Below, in pieces: positions 18,271 through 28,777 of a stretch of 41,593 nucleotides of DNA. Each line of letters begins with the position of its first letter. The first letter of the stretch is position 1. The translations under genes and the position numbers were made by a program. The stretch is from Helicobacteraceae bacterium (lineage in GTDB: Bacteria > Campylobacterota > Campylobacteria > Campylobacterales > Sulfurimonadaceae): contig WGDB01000047.1 in NCBI GenBank assembly GCA_015493495.1, forward strand, positions 1-41,593, read 5' to 3'. The notes beneath the pieces were generated by a model, which was given only the letters and a program-made list of their open reading frames with translations, made no database searches and had not been told where the DNA came from.

Positions 18271-20667
18271 ATGCAATATCTTATAGCATCTGGTTTGACA
18301 CTGGTTTTGTTGGGTGTATGGTTTAAAGGTACACGTTTTAGTCTCTGGTCACTGCTTTTAGCAGCCGTTTTATGGAGTTGGTTTGAGCCGCCTTTACTAT
18401 TTTGGCTTGTTTACCTGCCGCTCAATGCTCTTTTGCTCTATCCTCCTTTAAGAAGCAAGCTAATTACCAAACATATTGTTGCATTGATGAAACAGAAAAA
18501 CCTTATGCCTAAGATCTCTGAAACAGAAAAAACAGCACTAAGAGCAGGTACTCTATGGATTGATGGAGAGTACTTTTCAGGTAAACCGGATTTTGAGCGT
18601 ATTTTTAAAGAGTCCTACCCGCAACTCACTGTACAAGAACAAGCCTTTTTAGATAACGAGGTCAATACACTCTGTGCGATGACAAACGATCATAAAGTCT
18701 TTCAAAAACGTGATCTGCCACCTGAGGTCTGGGCGTATCTTAAAAAACACAACTTCTTTGGTATGGTCATCCCAAAAGCATATGGTGGTCTTGGTTTTAG
18801 TGCATTAGGACACTCTGCTGTCGTTCAAAAACTGGCGTCAAGGTCACAAGTCCTTGCGATTACTGCAATGGTTCCCAACTCTATTGGTCCAGGTGAACTG
18901 ATTTTAGAACATGGTACTGAGTACCAAAAGAAACACTACCTTCCTCGACTTGCTGATGGTCGTGAAATACCTTGTTTTGCTTTGACAGAACCACTAGTGG
19001 GAAGTGATGCAACAGCTATCAATGCCACTGGTGTTCTCTTTAAAGATGAAAAGGGTGAGGTGAAGATCCGTCTTAATTTTGAAAAGCGCTACATTACCTT
19101 AGGAGCAGTCGCTACCTTGCTTGGACTGGCCTTTGTCTTAAAAGACCCAGATGCACTTTTAGGAGATGAAGAAGATCTTGGTATCACCTTTGCCCTTGTT
19201 CCCAACACCTTAGAAGGGGTAGACCAGGACCATCGTCATGATCCGCTTGGTGTTCCTTTTATAAACTCTTCACTTTATGGCAAAGATGTCATCTTAGAGA
19301 TCGACATGATTGTTGGTGCCAAAGCGGGGATTGGTAAGGGGTGGCAGATGTTAATGGAGTCACTCTCGGTTGGACGTGGTATCTCCTTGCCATCAACAAG
19401 TAGTGGTGGTATGAAACTAACTGCGCATGTAGCAGGAGCATACACAACGATTCGCGAGCAGTTTGGCATCTCTATCTCTCAGTTTGAAGGGATACAGTAT
19501 GAATTGGGACAGATCGCTGCGACCACCTATATGATGGATGCGGCGCGTATATTTACAATAGGTGCCATAGATGCAGGAGAAAAACCGGCCGTCATAAATG
19601 CGGTCATGAAGTACCACGCTACAGAGCGTTTTAGAGATGTCATCAACTCCGGGATGGACATCTTGGGTGGTGCAGGCATTATCTTGGGTGAGAAGAACCT
19701 CATAGGACATGCTTACATGGGTGCACCTATTGGTATTACGGTCGAAGGTGCTAACATCATGACACGTACGCTTATACAGTTTGGTCAAGGTGTCATACGT
19801 TGTCACCCCTATGCCTACAGTGAGATCGAAGCACTGGAAGCTGGCGACATTGCAGCTTTTGACAAACTCTTTTTTGCGCATATTGGTTTTGCACTTAGAA
19901 ACAGTATCCGTGCCAAACTGCTCTTTTTAAGTCGGGGATACCTGCACTTTAGTAAAAGTGATACCTTTGTTTTAAAATATGAGCGAAAGCTTGTCTGGAG
20001 TGCAGCTACTTTTGCTGCAATGACAGACGTAGTCATGGGACTCTATGGTGGAGGCTTCAAGCAAAAAGAGATGTTGAGCGCCCGTTTTGGAGATGTGCTC
20101 TCGTGGATGTACCTTTTAACTGCAACACTCAGACGTTTTGAAGCAGAGGGGCGCAAAGAAGAAGATAAGGTCTATGTCGAATTTATAGGAGCACAAGCCT
20201 TAAGTGAGATACAAAAAGCCTTTGATGCTATCTATGCCAACATAGGTAACGGTTTTGTACACTTCGTTTTTAAAAATATCATAGGATATGCAACCAAACT
20301 CAATGCCCTCGCATCTGAACCTAACGACAAACTCTACATCGCATTGGCAGCAAAACTCTCTCAAGAGAATGCCACAAGACAAACTTTAACAGAGGGTATC
20401 TACATTCCGGATGATCCTAAAGCTGCAATGGCTGAGATGGACCACTGTTTTGAGGCTGTTTTACAAGCCAAACCCATAAAAACAAAGATCAAAAAAGCAC
20501 TAAAAAGTAAACAACTTCGTAAGTCTGAGACACTGTTTGAAGATGCCTTGGCGGCCAAGATCATTACACAAGAGGAGTATCTATATGTCATTCAAACGCA
20601 ACGTGAGAGTGAAAATGTTGTTCAAGTCGATGCCTTTAGTGTTCAAGACTATCTAGCAAGGAAGTAA
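18271..20667 (+). CDS. fadE: membrane-associated acyl-CoA dehydrogenase (FadE-type)
   Basis: 798 aa with N-terminal TM region; ETEKTALRAGTLWIDGEYFSGKPDF and CFALTEPLVGSDATAI resemble E. coli FadE. Confidence 0.9.
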   Translation: MQYLIASGLTLVLLGVWFKGTRFSLWSLLLAAVLWSWFEPPLLFWLVYLPLNALLLYPPLRSKLITKHIVALMKQKNLMPKISETEKTALRAGTLWIDGEYFSGKPDFERIFKESYPQLTVQEQAFLDNEVNTLCAMTNDHKVFQKRDLPPEVWAYLKKHNFFGMVIPKAYGGLGFSALGHSAVVQKLASRSQVLAITAMVPNSIGPGELILEHGTEYQKKHYLPRLADGREIPCFALTEPLVGSDATAINATGVLFKDEKGEVKIRLNFEKRYITLGAVATLLGLAFVLKDPDALLGDEEDLGITFALVPNTLEGVDQDHRHDPLGVPFINSSLYGKDVILEIDMIVGAKAGIGKGWQMLMESLSVGRGISLPSTSSGGMKLTAHVAGAYTTIREQFGISISQFEGIQYELGQIAATTYMMDAARIFTIGAIDAGEKPAVINAVMKYHATERFRDVINSGMDILGGAGIILGEKNLIGHAYMGAPIGITVEGANIMTRTLIQFGQGVIRCHPYAYSEIEALEAGDIAAFDKLFFAHIGFALRNSIRAKLLFLSRGYLHFSKSDTFVLKYERKLVWSAATFAAMTDVVMGLYGGGFKQKEMLSARFGDVLSWMYLLTATLRRFEAEGRKEEDKVYVEFIGAQALSEIQKAFDAIYANIGNGFVHFVFKNIIGYATKLNALASEPNDKLYIALAAKLSQENATRQTLTEGIYIPDDPKAAMAEMDHCFEAVLQAKPIKTKIKKALKSKQLRKSETLFEDALAAKIITQEEYLYVIQTQRESENVVQVDAFSVQDYLARK

Positions 20668-20668
20668 A

Positions 20669-22786
20669 ATGATCGATTTTGTCTATAGCTCATCTGGTTT
20701 TATGTTAAAGGTGATAGACACGATCATGCAAACAAACATCAGGGTCCATGGCGAAGAGAACATCATAAAAAATGCGCCTACACTTTTTGTAGCCAACCAT
20801 TTTACCCGTTTTGAGACCCTGATTATGCCTTATGTCATTAACAGTCGCAGTGATAAAAAGATACGATCTCTTGCTGATCGCTCGCTATTTATGGGACTTC
20901 TAGGGACTTATCTTCAACACTCTGGCGCGCTTTCTACAGCAGATGAAAACAGAAACAATATTATTATTGGTGATCTCATTGCGGGACGTAATAACTGGAT
21001 CATCTATCCTGAAGGGTTTATGGTCAAAAACAAAAAAGTGACCTTGGAAGAAGCCTTTATGATTGATATTCCAAGGCATCATGGTCCTGTCTTCAGCGGT
21101 GCTGCACTGATGGCCCTTGAAGCCAAAAAAGTCAAAGAAGGTTTACGAAAACAGAAAAAATATAATCATGCTGCCTTCGAGACATTAAAAGAAAAATACT
21201 TTTTACAAGAGGATGATCTTTCATATCCAAGTACTTATATCACACCTGTTAATATCACCTATTATCCGCTAAGGCCTGGGCATAATGCTATGATGAACTT
21301 AGTAAGCCTTTTAACAGATGGTGATGCATCTGAACAGATGCTAGAAGAGATTGAGATAGAGGGTAACCTTCTCTCTAAAGCAGAGATTCATGTTCAGTTT
21401 TGTGAACCTATAAATCTTGCTCACTATACTCTTCATGAAGCAATTGACAAAGAGTCTATGCGTACGTTGAGACATGAACTAACAAAAGATTTTATGGAAG
21501 TAGTATATCAAAATGTCATGGTCCATATTGACCATATATTTAGTGCTATATTAGTACATTATAGAGAACGACGTATAGAAAAGGAGCATCTCAAGCAACT
21601 TCTGTTTACAGTGGCACTAAAGCTAAAAGAACTCGATGTTTATCATCTGCATCGTACTATAGATGAAGAGATCATTAACATATTAATAGATGAAGACTAT
21701 GCACCCTATGAGAGTGTACTGCAACTGGCACAAATGCAAAAGATTCTCAAAAGTGTCAGTCAAAAAAGCTATAGTATAAACTACAGACGTTACCAAAAAG
21801 AGAAACCATTTCATACCTTGAGACTGACCAACACATTAAGGGTTATCTTTAACGAGATAGCCATCTTACGACTCTTAAGAGAGACTGTTGATGAAACAGT
21901 AGGGGTTGACAGATTGCAGCTATCTAAAGATATTTTTTATCAACTCTACCGAAATGATCTGGCACTTTTTCATAAAGACTATAAAGAACACTACTCGGTA
22001 GTCGACTCTAAGTCCCAAGAGACAGGTGAGCCTTTTATACTTTATGATCCTAAATTTACGGTCGGAATTGTCTTTGCCCATGGCTTGAAGTCTACACCTC
22101 AAGAGGTGCGGGAGATGAGTGAATATCTTCATACTAATGGATTTAATGTTTATGGGGTAAGGTTAAAAGGACATGGTACACTACCAGAAGATCTACGTGA
22201 TGTGCATTATGAAGCGTGGATAGATAGTATGAATAGAGGCTACGCTGCAATGAAGCAGGTCTGTAAAAAGGTCTATCTTGGTGGTTTTTCAACCGGTGGT
22301 CTGGTGGCGCTGGTCTGTGCCTCTCGCAAAACATGCCCCATTGCTGGTATGGTCTGCATAAACACTGCACTAAAACTACATGACATCCGTATAGACTACG
22401 CCCAATCTATGCATGTTGTTAATAACTTTCTTTCACTGTTTAAGGCCGATCTAGAGTATATAGAACACAAAGCAGATAACCCTGAAACAAACTACTCCAG
22501 ACTCTATGTCAGTACATTGGCACAATTAAAAGGCTTGATGTCCGAGACCAACAAGATACTTAAAAAGATAGAAGCACCACTCTTAGTCATTCAAGGGGAC
22601 CAAGACCCTGTAGTCCTTGCCAAAGGGGCAGAGACTATCATTGCTAAAACATCTTCTGTACATAAAGAACTGTTCATCCCCAAAAGAGATCGACATATTA
22701 TTGTGCAAGGTGAGGGGAGAGAAGAGATCTTTAAAAAGGTGGTCTCTTTTATGAAAAAGAGAAAAAAAGTGGTCAAAAGAAACTAG
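20669..22786 (+). CDS. fusion protein: PlsC/PlsB-like acyltransferase plus alpha/beta hydrolase (monoacylglycerol-lipase-like)
   Basis: N-term FVANHFTRFET and IIYPEGFM; C-term VGIVFAHGLKSTPQEVREMSEYL, GFSTGG nucleophile elbow, GDQDPVV Asp, RDRHIIV His. Confidence 0.85.
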   Translation: MIDFVYSSSGFMLKVIDTIMQTNIRVHGEENIIKNAPTLFVANHFTRFETLIMPYVINSRSDKKIRSLADRSLFMGLLGTYLQHSGALSTADENRNNIIIGDLIAGRNNWIIYPEGFMVKNKKVTLEEAFMIDIPRHHGPVFSGAALMALEAKKVKEGLRKQKKYNHAAFETLKEKYFLQEDDLSYPSTYITPVNITYYPLRPGHNAMMNLVSLLTDGDASEQMLEEIEIEGNLLSKAEIHVQFCEPINLAHYTLHEAIDKESMRTLRHELTKDFMEVVYQNVMVHIDHIFSAILVHYRERRIEKEHLKQLLFTVALKLKELDVYHLHRTIDEEIINILIDEDYAPYESVLQLAQMQKILKSVSQKSYSINYRRYQKEKPFHTLRLTNTLRVIFNEIAILRLLRETVDETVGVDRLQLSKDIFYQLYRNDLALFHKDYKEHYSVVDSKSQETGEPFILYDPKFTVGIVFAHGLKSTPQEVREMSEYLHTNGFNVYGVRLKGHGTLPEDLRDVHYEAWIDSMNRGYAAMKQVCKKVYLGGFSTGGLVALVCASRKTCPIAGMVCINTALKLHDIRIDYAQSMHVVNNFLSLFKADLEYIEHKADNPETNYSRLYVSTLAQLKGLMSETNKILKKIEAPLLVIQGDQDPVVLAKGAETIIAKTSSVHKELFIPKRDRHIIVQGEGREEIFKKVVSFMKKRKKVVKRN

Positions 22787-22805
22787 GTTTCACTATGTGA
22801 ATTGT

Positions 22806-23375
22806 TTATATTTTTGAAGTAATAAAAGCGTCCATCTCTGCAACGATCTCTTCGATAGTGCGTTCACCATTGATTTTGGTTAGGATACCTTTAGCTTCGT
22901 AGAAATCCTGGATGAGTTGCAGTGGCTCTGTATAGACCTTCATACGGTTGTCGAAGACTTCATTGTTATCATCTGCGCCACGGCCACGTCCTAGAACACG
23001 GTCACGTGCGACCTCTTCACTGACTACAACTTCAATCACACTAATAAGTTCAACACCACTCTCAGGAGTCAAGTACGCCTCTAAGGCTTCCATCTGCTCT
23101 TTAGAACGTGGATAACCATCGATGATGACTACAGGTGTTGGTGCTTTGACGATGGCATTTACGATCGTTTTGATAGCGATCTCAATAGGTACGATATTGC
23201 CTTTTGAGATAAAGCTATCGATAATCTTTCCCTGTTCTGAACCACTGGCCACTTCAGCACGGAACATATCACCTGCAGAGTAGTGTGTAATAGCGTCATT
23301 ATTGGCAGCAATAAGCTCTGCGTCGGTTGTTTTACCTGAACCTGGTGCTCCGATGATAAGAAATAGTTTTTTCAT
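22806..23375 (-). CDS. adk: adenylate kinase
   Basis: KLFLIIGAPGSGKTTDAELIA P-loop; VVIIDGYPRSKEQMEAL. Confidence 0.93.
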   Translation of the reverse strand: MKKLFLIIGAPGSGKTTDAELIAANNDAITHYSAGDMFRAEVASGSEQGKIIDSFISKGNIVPIEIAIKTIVNAIVKAPTPVVIIDGYPRSKEQMEALEAYLTPESGVELISVIEVVVSEEVARDRVLGRGRGADDNNEVFDNRMKVYTEPLQLIQDFYEAKGILTKINGERTIEEIVAEMDAFITSKI

Positions 23376-23456
23376 GAATTGTCATCCTAAAAGGTAGTTT
23401 TGTTCTCATTCTTAACTAGAGTCAAAAGGCAGTTCTCTGAGTGGTTTAAATCCAGT

Positions 23457-23486
23457 TAAAAACAAAGTGGTTGGAAGTACCAACCA
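23457..23486 (-). terminator. intrinsic terminator of aspS
   Basis: On the minus strand: TGGTTGG-tactt-CCAACCA stem followed by CTTTGTTTTT, just downstream of the aspS stop. Confidence 0.6.
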
Positions 23487-23492
23487 GATTCA

Positions 23493-25256
23493 TTATGCTT
23501 TCGTTGCACGCTCACGTAGTTTGATGTGAAGGTCACGAAGCTGCGTGTTATCAACAGGACTTGGTGCATCAGTCAAGATACAAGAAGCTTTTTGTGTCTT
23601 AGGGAAGGCGATAACGTCACGGATACTGTCACGCTTGGTTAAAAGCATCATAAAGCGGTCAAAACCAAGTGCAAAACCACCATGTGGAGGTGCGCCGAAT
23701 TTCAATGCATCAAGTAAGAAGGCAAACTTCTCTTGCGCCTCCTCTTCAGAGATACCAAGAAGTTTAAAGATCTCAGACTGCATCTCTTCTTTGTGGATAC
23801 GGATTGATCCACCACCAAGCTCTGTACCGTTAAGCACGATGTCATAAGCGATAGACTCGATCTCTTCAAGATCACCGTTATGCTCTAATGATTTAGGCTG
23901 TGTAAATGGATGGTGAAGTGCTTTGACTTTACCATCTTCTACTTCGAACATTGGGAAGTCAACTACCCATAGGAAGTTAAAGGCATCAGGATCGATAAGG
24001 TTCATCTTCTCGTGCTCAGCGATAAAGATACGGAAACGTCCCATATAGTCCCATACCGTCTTCTTAGCACCTGCGCCAAAGAAGACGACATCGCCAACTT
24101 CAAGCTCAGTACGCTCGATAAGAAGCGCAATGTCCTCTTCTGAGAAGAACTTGATCAGTGGCCCTTTAAGACCGTCTTCTTTCATCTGGAAGTAACCGAG
24201 ACCACCTGCACCAAACTTACGTACAAAGTCCTCAAAACCTTTCATCTCACGCTTAGAGAAGATAAGATCAGCACCTGGAACTTTAAGGGCTTTAATACGG
24301 TTGTTTTTAGCATCTTTAGCGATGTCAGAGAAGATCGCATTGTCACAACGCTCAAAGATGTCGATAACGTCTACCATCTTAAGGTCATAACGCATGTCAG
24401 GCTTGTCTGAACCATAAAATTCCATAGCATCGTTGTAGCTCATACGTGGGAATGGTGCAGTGACACTCTGTCCACAAGCTTCAAACATATCAACAAGCAG
24501 TGTCTCAGCAACACCGATAACATCTTCTTGATCACAGAAACTCATCTCGACATCTATCTGAGTGAATTCTGGTTGACGGTCTGCACGAAGGTCTTCGTCA
24601 CGGAAACATTTAGCGATCTGGAAGTAACGGTCAAATCCACCAACCATCAACAGCTGCTTGAAAAGCTGTGGAGACTGTGGAAGTGCGTAGAACTCACCAT
24701 CATGCACACGAGAAGGTACAAGATAGTCACGCGCACCCTCTGGAGTAGACTTCGTCAAGATAGGTGTTTCCACTTCTAGGAAACCTAGCTTGTCAAGAGA
24801 GTTACGTGCAGCAATAGCTGCTTTTGAACGTAGACGGAAAGTCTCATAAGACTGTGTCGAACGTAAGTCCAAGTAACGGTACTTAAGTTTGGTCTCTTCT
24901 CCGACTTTTTCATCGCCGATAACAAATGGCATAGGCGCAGAACGGTTCTCGATGATAAGCTCATCAACCACTACTTCAATAGCACCCGTTTTAAGACGAG
25001 GATTTTCAAGACCTTCACCACGGGCACGAATGGTGCCCTTAACAAGAAGTACAAACTCGTCACGTACTTCATTTGCTTTTTTGTGTGCTTCTACATTGTC
25101 TGCAGGGTCACATACCAGCTGGATAAGACCACTTTTGTCACGTAGATCAATAAAGATGATTCCACCATGATCACGATGGTTGTTTGCCCAACCTGCTAGT
25201 TCTACTTTATCGCCAATGTTCGCTTTACCCAAATCTGTACAGTAATGACTTCTCAC
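23493..25256 (-). CDS. aspS: aspartyl-tRNA synthetase
   Basis: [43 protein letters not shown] start at 25256 chosen because a TATAAT lies at 25305-25310. Confidence 0.95.
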   Translation of the reverse strand: MRSHYCTDLGKANIGDKVELAGWANNHRDHGGIIFIDLRDKSGLIQLVCDPADNVEAHKKANEVRDEFVLLVKGTIRARGEGLENPRLKTGAIEVVVDELIIENRSAPMPFVIGDEKVGEETKLKYRYLDLRSTQSYETFRLRSKAAIAARNSLDKLGFLEVETPILTKSTPEGARDYLVPSRVHDGEFYALPQSPQLFKQLLMVGGFDRYFQIAKCFRDEDLRADRQPEFTQIDVEMSFCDQEDVIGVAETLLVDMFEACGQSVTAPFPRMSYNDAMEFYGSDKPDMRYDLKMVDVIDIFERCDNAIFSDIAKDAKNNRIKALKVPGADLIFSKREMKGFEDFVRKFGAGGLGYFQMKEDGLKGPLIKFFSEEDIALLIERTELEVGDVVFFGAGAKKTVWDYMGRFRIFIAEHEKMNLIDPDAFNFLWVVDFPMFEVEDGKVKALHHPFTQPKSLEHNGDLEEIESIAYDIVLNGTELGGGSIRIHKEEMQSEIFKLLGISEEEAQEKFAFLLDALKFGAPPHGGFALGFDRFMMLLTKRDSIRDVIAFPKTQKASCILTDAPSPVDNTQLRDLHIKLRERATKA

Positions 25257-25304
25257 CGAGAAAATCCTTCTTGAGACACTAATGTGCTCGTAATATTTTT
25301 CGCG

Positions 25305-25310
25305 ATTATA
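25305..25310 (-). promoter_or_regulatory. candidate aspS -10 box
   Basis: GCTATAATC on the minus strand about 50 nt upstream of GTG 25256. Confidence 0.5.
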
Positions 25311-25385
25311 GCTAAAAGTGTTTAAAAAACGCATCACATTAAAGTGAGTTCTGTCATGTTTTGAGTCACCTTGGTTAGAATTTGC

Positions 25386-25391
25386 TATAAT
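25386..25391 (+). promoter_or_regulatory. candidate nadK -10 box
   Basis: TTTGCTATAATC extended -10 about 30 nt upstream of TTG 25421. Confidence 0.55.
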
Positions 25392-25420
25392 CAGAACACT
25401 AAAAGCTAAAGGCTTACCAA

Positions 25421-26275
25421 TTGGGACCATTAAACATTACCTGTGTCGGTATATTGCTTCGACCATCAACACCTGAACTAAAAGACAAGTTTTATGAGAT
25501 CAAAGAGATCTTTGAACGCCACGACATCGAAGTCATTATAGACACCATCAGTGGCGGTATGATCGATGTGATGGGTCAAGAATTTGACATAATGTGTGAG
25601 AGTGCTGATATGTTGGTGACACTTGGTGGGGATGGTACCTTGATCTCTGCAGTAAGACGCTCTGTCAAGCATGAGATCCCTGTTCTTGGTGTCCATGCTG
25701 GCAAGCTGGGTTTTTTGGCCGACTTTACCATAGAAGAGTTGGATGCATTTATACCTAAACTGCGTAGTGGTGACTTTCGTCTCGATCGCCGTGCGATGCT
25801 GCAAGCAACCATAGAATCTGCTGACAGTGTTAGGGAGATCGTTGCTTTTAACGACATTGTTATGACTCGGCCTTCTATCTCTAAGATGATCCATTTAGAG
25901 ACTTCCGTGGATGATCAACCTTTTAACACCTACTATGGTGATGGTGTCATCGTCTCAACACCGACCGGTTCAACTGCCTACAACCTCTCTTGTGGCGGCC
26001 CGGTACTCTTTCCATTGACACAGGTCTTTGTCTTGACGCCTATCTCCCCACACTCACTTACACAACGCCCTGTAGTACTGCCTGGTCAGTACGAGATCGA
26101 AGTCAAAACACCAGACATCAGTGCACTGGCTATTGTTGATGGTCAAGACATGTATGAGTTTGGAGCAGGAGACACCATAAAAATCCACCTTGCTACAGAG
26201 TCTGCACAACTGATCCACCGCAGTGAATTTAACTACTTTGATGTTCTCAAAGAGAAACTCAATTGGGGAGAGTAA
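25421..26275 (+). CDS. nadK: NAD kinase
   Basis: [15 protein letters not shown] (GGDGT) and [16 protein letters not shown] motifs; TTG start. Confidence 0.95.
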   Translation: MGPLNITCVGILLRPSTPELKDKFYEIKEIFERHDIEVIIDTISGGMIDVMGQEFDIMCESADMLVTLGGDGTLISAVRRSVKHEIPVLGVHAGKLGFLADFTIEELDAFIPKLRSGDFRLDRRAMLQATIESADSVREIVAFNDIVMTRPSISKMIHLETSVDDQPFNTYYGDGVIVSTPTGSTAYNLSCGGPVLFPLTQVFVLTPISPHSLTQRPVVLPGQYEIEVKTPDISALAIVDGQDMYEFGAGDTIKIHLATESAQLIHRSEFNYFDVLKEKLNWGE

Positions 26276-26279
26276 TATA

Positions 26280-27812
26280 ATGATAGAGCGATTTTATCTT
26301 AAAAACTGTTTGACGTTTAATGAAGTCGAGATGGAGTTAGGTTCAGGGCTTATTGTCTTTTCTGGACCTTCTGGAAGTGGAAAGTCCGTTCTTATGCGCT
26401 CTATCCTCGGTTCAGTGGGGTTTGACGATGCCTTGGCTGAAGTGAGTGAGTCCTCAGTCACTTGGACCATAGATGAAGAAGCGACCGGTTTTAACAATGA
26501 AGAGACCAATATTTTCAAACAGGTAAAAAAAGAGAAGGTACGTTACTTTATTAACGCACAAAGCATCTCAAAAAAAGCCCTTCACAATATCTCAAAAAAC
26601 TATTTGCGTCTTTTGAGTCTTAAAGACTATAGCGATTTTGAACAGAGCAATATGTTGCATATTTTAGACCAACAGATCATGAAAACTGACCAGACCTACG
26701 AAGAGACCTTGGCCATCTATGAAAAAGACTTTCATCTCTATCAAAACAAAAAACATGAGTTGGAGCAACTTATAATACAAGAACGACGCATCACTGAGCA
26801 TAAAGAGTTTGCTGCCTTTGAGTTGGCTAAGATCGATGCTATCAATCCACAGAAAAATGAGTATGATACACTGCTTGAAGTCAAGCGGACCTTGTCACAA
26901 AAAGAGAAAGCAGAAGAGAAGATCACCTTAGCAGAAAGTTTTTTTGAAAAAGAGCACTTGGTCTCTGACGCGCTGAACTCACTAGACATCGACAGCGGTT
27001 TTTTTGATGATGCTATGAATGAACTGCGGGCAATCTTTGAGCAGACACGCTCTAACTTCTTAGACCTTGAAGGTGAAGATATTGAGTCTGTTTTAGACCG
27101 CCTTGAAGACCTTTCAGAGCTTAAACACCGTTATGGTTCCATTGACGAAGCCATTGCATACCGTGACCAAAAGGCTAAAGAGATTGAAAAGTATGAAAAC
27201 TTTGATTATGAGAAGGCGCGACTCACTAAAGAGGTCGATCAACTCTTTAGTGAACTGTTGACCTTGGCTGACCATATCTCTCTCAAACGTTCAGAGACCC
27301 TGTTTGACCTAAATGCTGCGATCAACGATTATTTGAAGCAGCTTTACCTTAGTGGTGCAGAGATGACGCTTAGCCATGGCGACTTTATGTTAACAGGACA
27401 AGACAAGGTAGAGTTTAACCTTAAAGGTGCTTCGCTTGAAAAAGTGAGTGCGGGTGAGTTTAACCGCCTGCGATTAGCACTACTTGCGCTTCAGTCGGAG
27501 TCTATGCAAGGTCAAGGTGGTGTTTTGATGCTCGATGAAATCGATGCCAACCTTAGTGGTGAAGAGTCCATGAGTGTGGCAAAAGTGCTTAGACAACTCT
27601 CCAAACATTTTCAGATCTTTGTAATCTCACATCAACCCCAACTCACATCGATGGGTGAGCAGCATTTTATTGTCGAAAAAGATGATGTCAGTACAGTTAG
27701 AGAGCTTACTAATGATGAACGCGTAGAAGAGATCGCCCGTATGATTAGTGGTGACACGGTCTCCAAAGAGGCTAAAAGCTTTGCAAAAGAGCTTCTAGAG
27801 AGTGCTTCATAG
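26280..27812 (+). CDS. recN: RecN-like SMC-family DNA repair ATPase
   Basis: Walker A SGPSGSGKS, SAGEFNRLRLALLAL signature, Walker B GGVLMLDEIDANLSGEES; start at MIERFYLKN. Confidence 0.88.
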   Translation: MIERFYLKNCLTFNEVEMELGSGLIVFSGPSGSGKSVLMRSILGSVGFDDALAEVSESSVTWTIDEEATGFNNEETNIFKQVKKEKVRYFINAQSISKKALHNISKNYLRLLSLKDYSDFEQSNMLHILDQQIMKTDQTYEETLAIYEKDFHLYQNKKHELEQLIIQERRITEHKEFAAFELAKIDAINPQKNEYDTLLEVKRTLSQKEKAEEKITLAESFFEKEHLVSDALNSLDIDSGFFDDAMNELRAIFEQTRSNFLDLEGEDIESVLDRLEDLSELKHRYGSIDEAIAYRDQKAKEIEKYENFDYEKARLTKEVDQLFSELLTLADHISLKRSETLFDLNAAINDYLKQLYLSGAEMTLSHGDFMLTGQDKVEFNLKGASLEKVSAGEFNRLRLALLALQSESMQGQGGVLMLDEIDANLSGEESMSVAKVLRQLSKHFQIFVISHQPQLTSMGEQHFIVEKDDVSTVRELTNDERVEEIARMISGDTVSKEAKSFAKELLESAS

Positions 27813-28004
27813 ATGTGCCTGATCATTGCATTTGTCTCCCTTGTCTATGCTTTTGTAGCTTTTAATGCAGGTAACTACGCTTCAGGTGCAGTTGCCATAG
27901 TGGTAGCTCTCTTTTTTATTGGGCTGCTTATTAAAAATGTAACTGACGTCAGAAAGATGCGTCAAGAGAAAGATACTACAGAAAGTAATGAGGATAAAGC
28001 GTGA
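27813..28004 (+). CDS. small membrane protein
   Basis: 63 aa, two hydrophobic segments, overlaps tatD start by 4 nt. Confidence 0.6.
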   Translation: MCLIIAFVSLVYAFVAFNAGNYASGAVAIVVALFFIGLLIKNVTDVRKMRQEKDTTESNEDKA

Positions 28005-28777
28005 TTATAGATACACACATACATTTAGATGATGAACGTTATAGAGATGACCTAGAAGCGGTCTTAGAGAGAGCAAAAGAGGGTGATGTAACCCGTTATA
28101 TTATTCCAGGTGCAGACATTACCACTCTTGAGCGTGCAGTCAAACTGGCTGAAAACCATGAAAGCATCTACTTCGCGGTAGGAATCCACCCTTACGATAA
28201 AGAGCAGTATGATGAAGCAAGACTCGAGATGTACATCAACCACCCCAAATGTGTTGCAGTAGGGGAGTGCGGTCTTGACTACTTTCGCTTAGAAGGGAGT
28301 GAAGAGGAGATCGCTGAAGAAAAACGCGTGCAAAAAAAGGTCTTTGAAGCACAGATCGCCTTGGCCAAACGTTATAAAAAACCACTTATTGTCCACATAC
28401 GTGATGCCAGTCATGATTCTAGAGTCATCTTGGAGGAGAACGGGGCAGAAGAGGTTGGTGGTGTCTTGCACTGTTTCAATGCAGACGAAGAGCTGCTGGT
28501 GCTTGCTGAGAAAAACTTCTATTATGGCATAGGAGGTGTTTTGACCTTTAAAAATGCCAAAAAGCTGGTCAATGTCCTGCCTAAGATCCCTCATGACAAG
28601 CTGATCATCGAGACTGATGGTCCCTATTTAACACCACACCCGCACCGTGGGGAGAGAAATGAGCCTATTTACACTACTTTAGTGCGTGACAAGATGGCAG
28701 AACTTCTAGACGTTAATAGCGCATTTATAGAGCATTTAACCACTAAAAATGCAAAAGCACTGTTTAATATTTCATAA
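28001..28777 (+). CDS. tatD: TatD-family DNase/hydrolase
   Basis: MIIDTHIHLDDERY, AVGIHPYD, VAVGECGLDYF, PLIVHIRDA, LIIETDGPYLTP. Confidence 0.93.
   Translation: MIIDTHIHLDDERYRDDLEAVLERAKEGDVTRYIIPGADITTLERAVKLAENHESIYFAVGIHPYDKEQYDEARLEMYINHPKCVAVGECGLDYFRLEGSEEEIAEEKRVQKKVFEAQIALAKRYKKPLIVHIRDASHDSRVILEENGAEEVGGVLHCFNADEELLVLAEKNFYYGIGGVLTFKNAKKLVNVLPKIPHDKLIIETDGPYLTPHPHRGERNEPIYTTLVRDKMAELLDVNSAFIEHLTTKNAKALFNIS

Noticed and set aside
19417-19881. 154-aa minus-strand ORF
   Set aside because: Antisense to fadE; no recognisable motif or RBS
25257-25430. N-terminal extension of AspS in the ORF track
   Set aside because: Lies upstream of the likely promoter (TATAAT at 25305-25310) and would overlap nadK; the GTG at 25256 gives the expected RSHYCTDL start
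25478-25894. 138-aa minus-strand ORF
   Set aside because: Antisense to nadK
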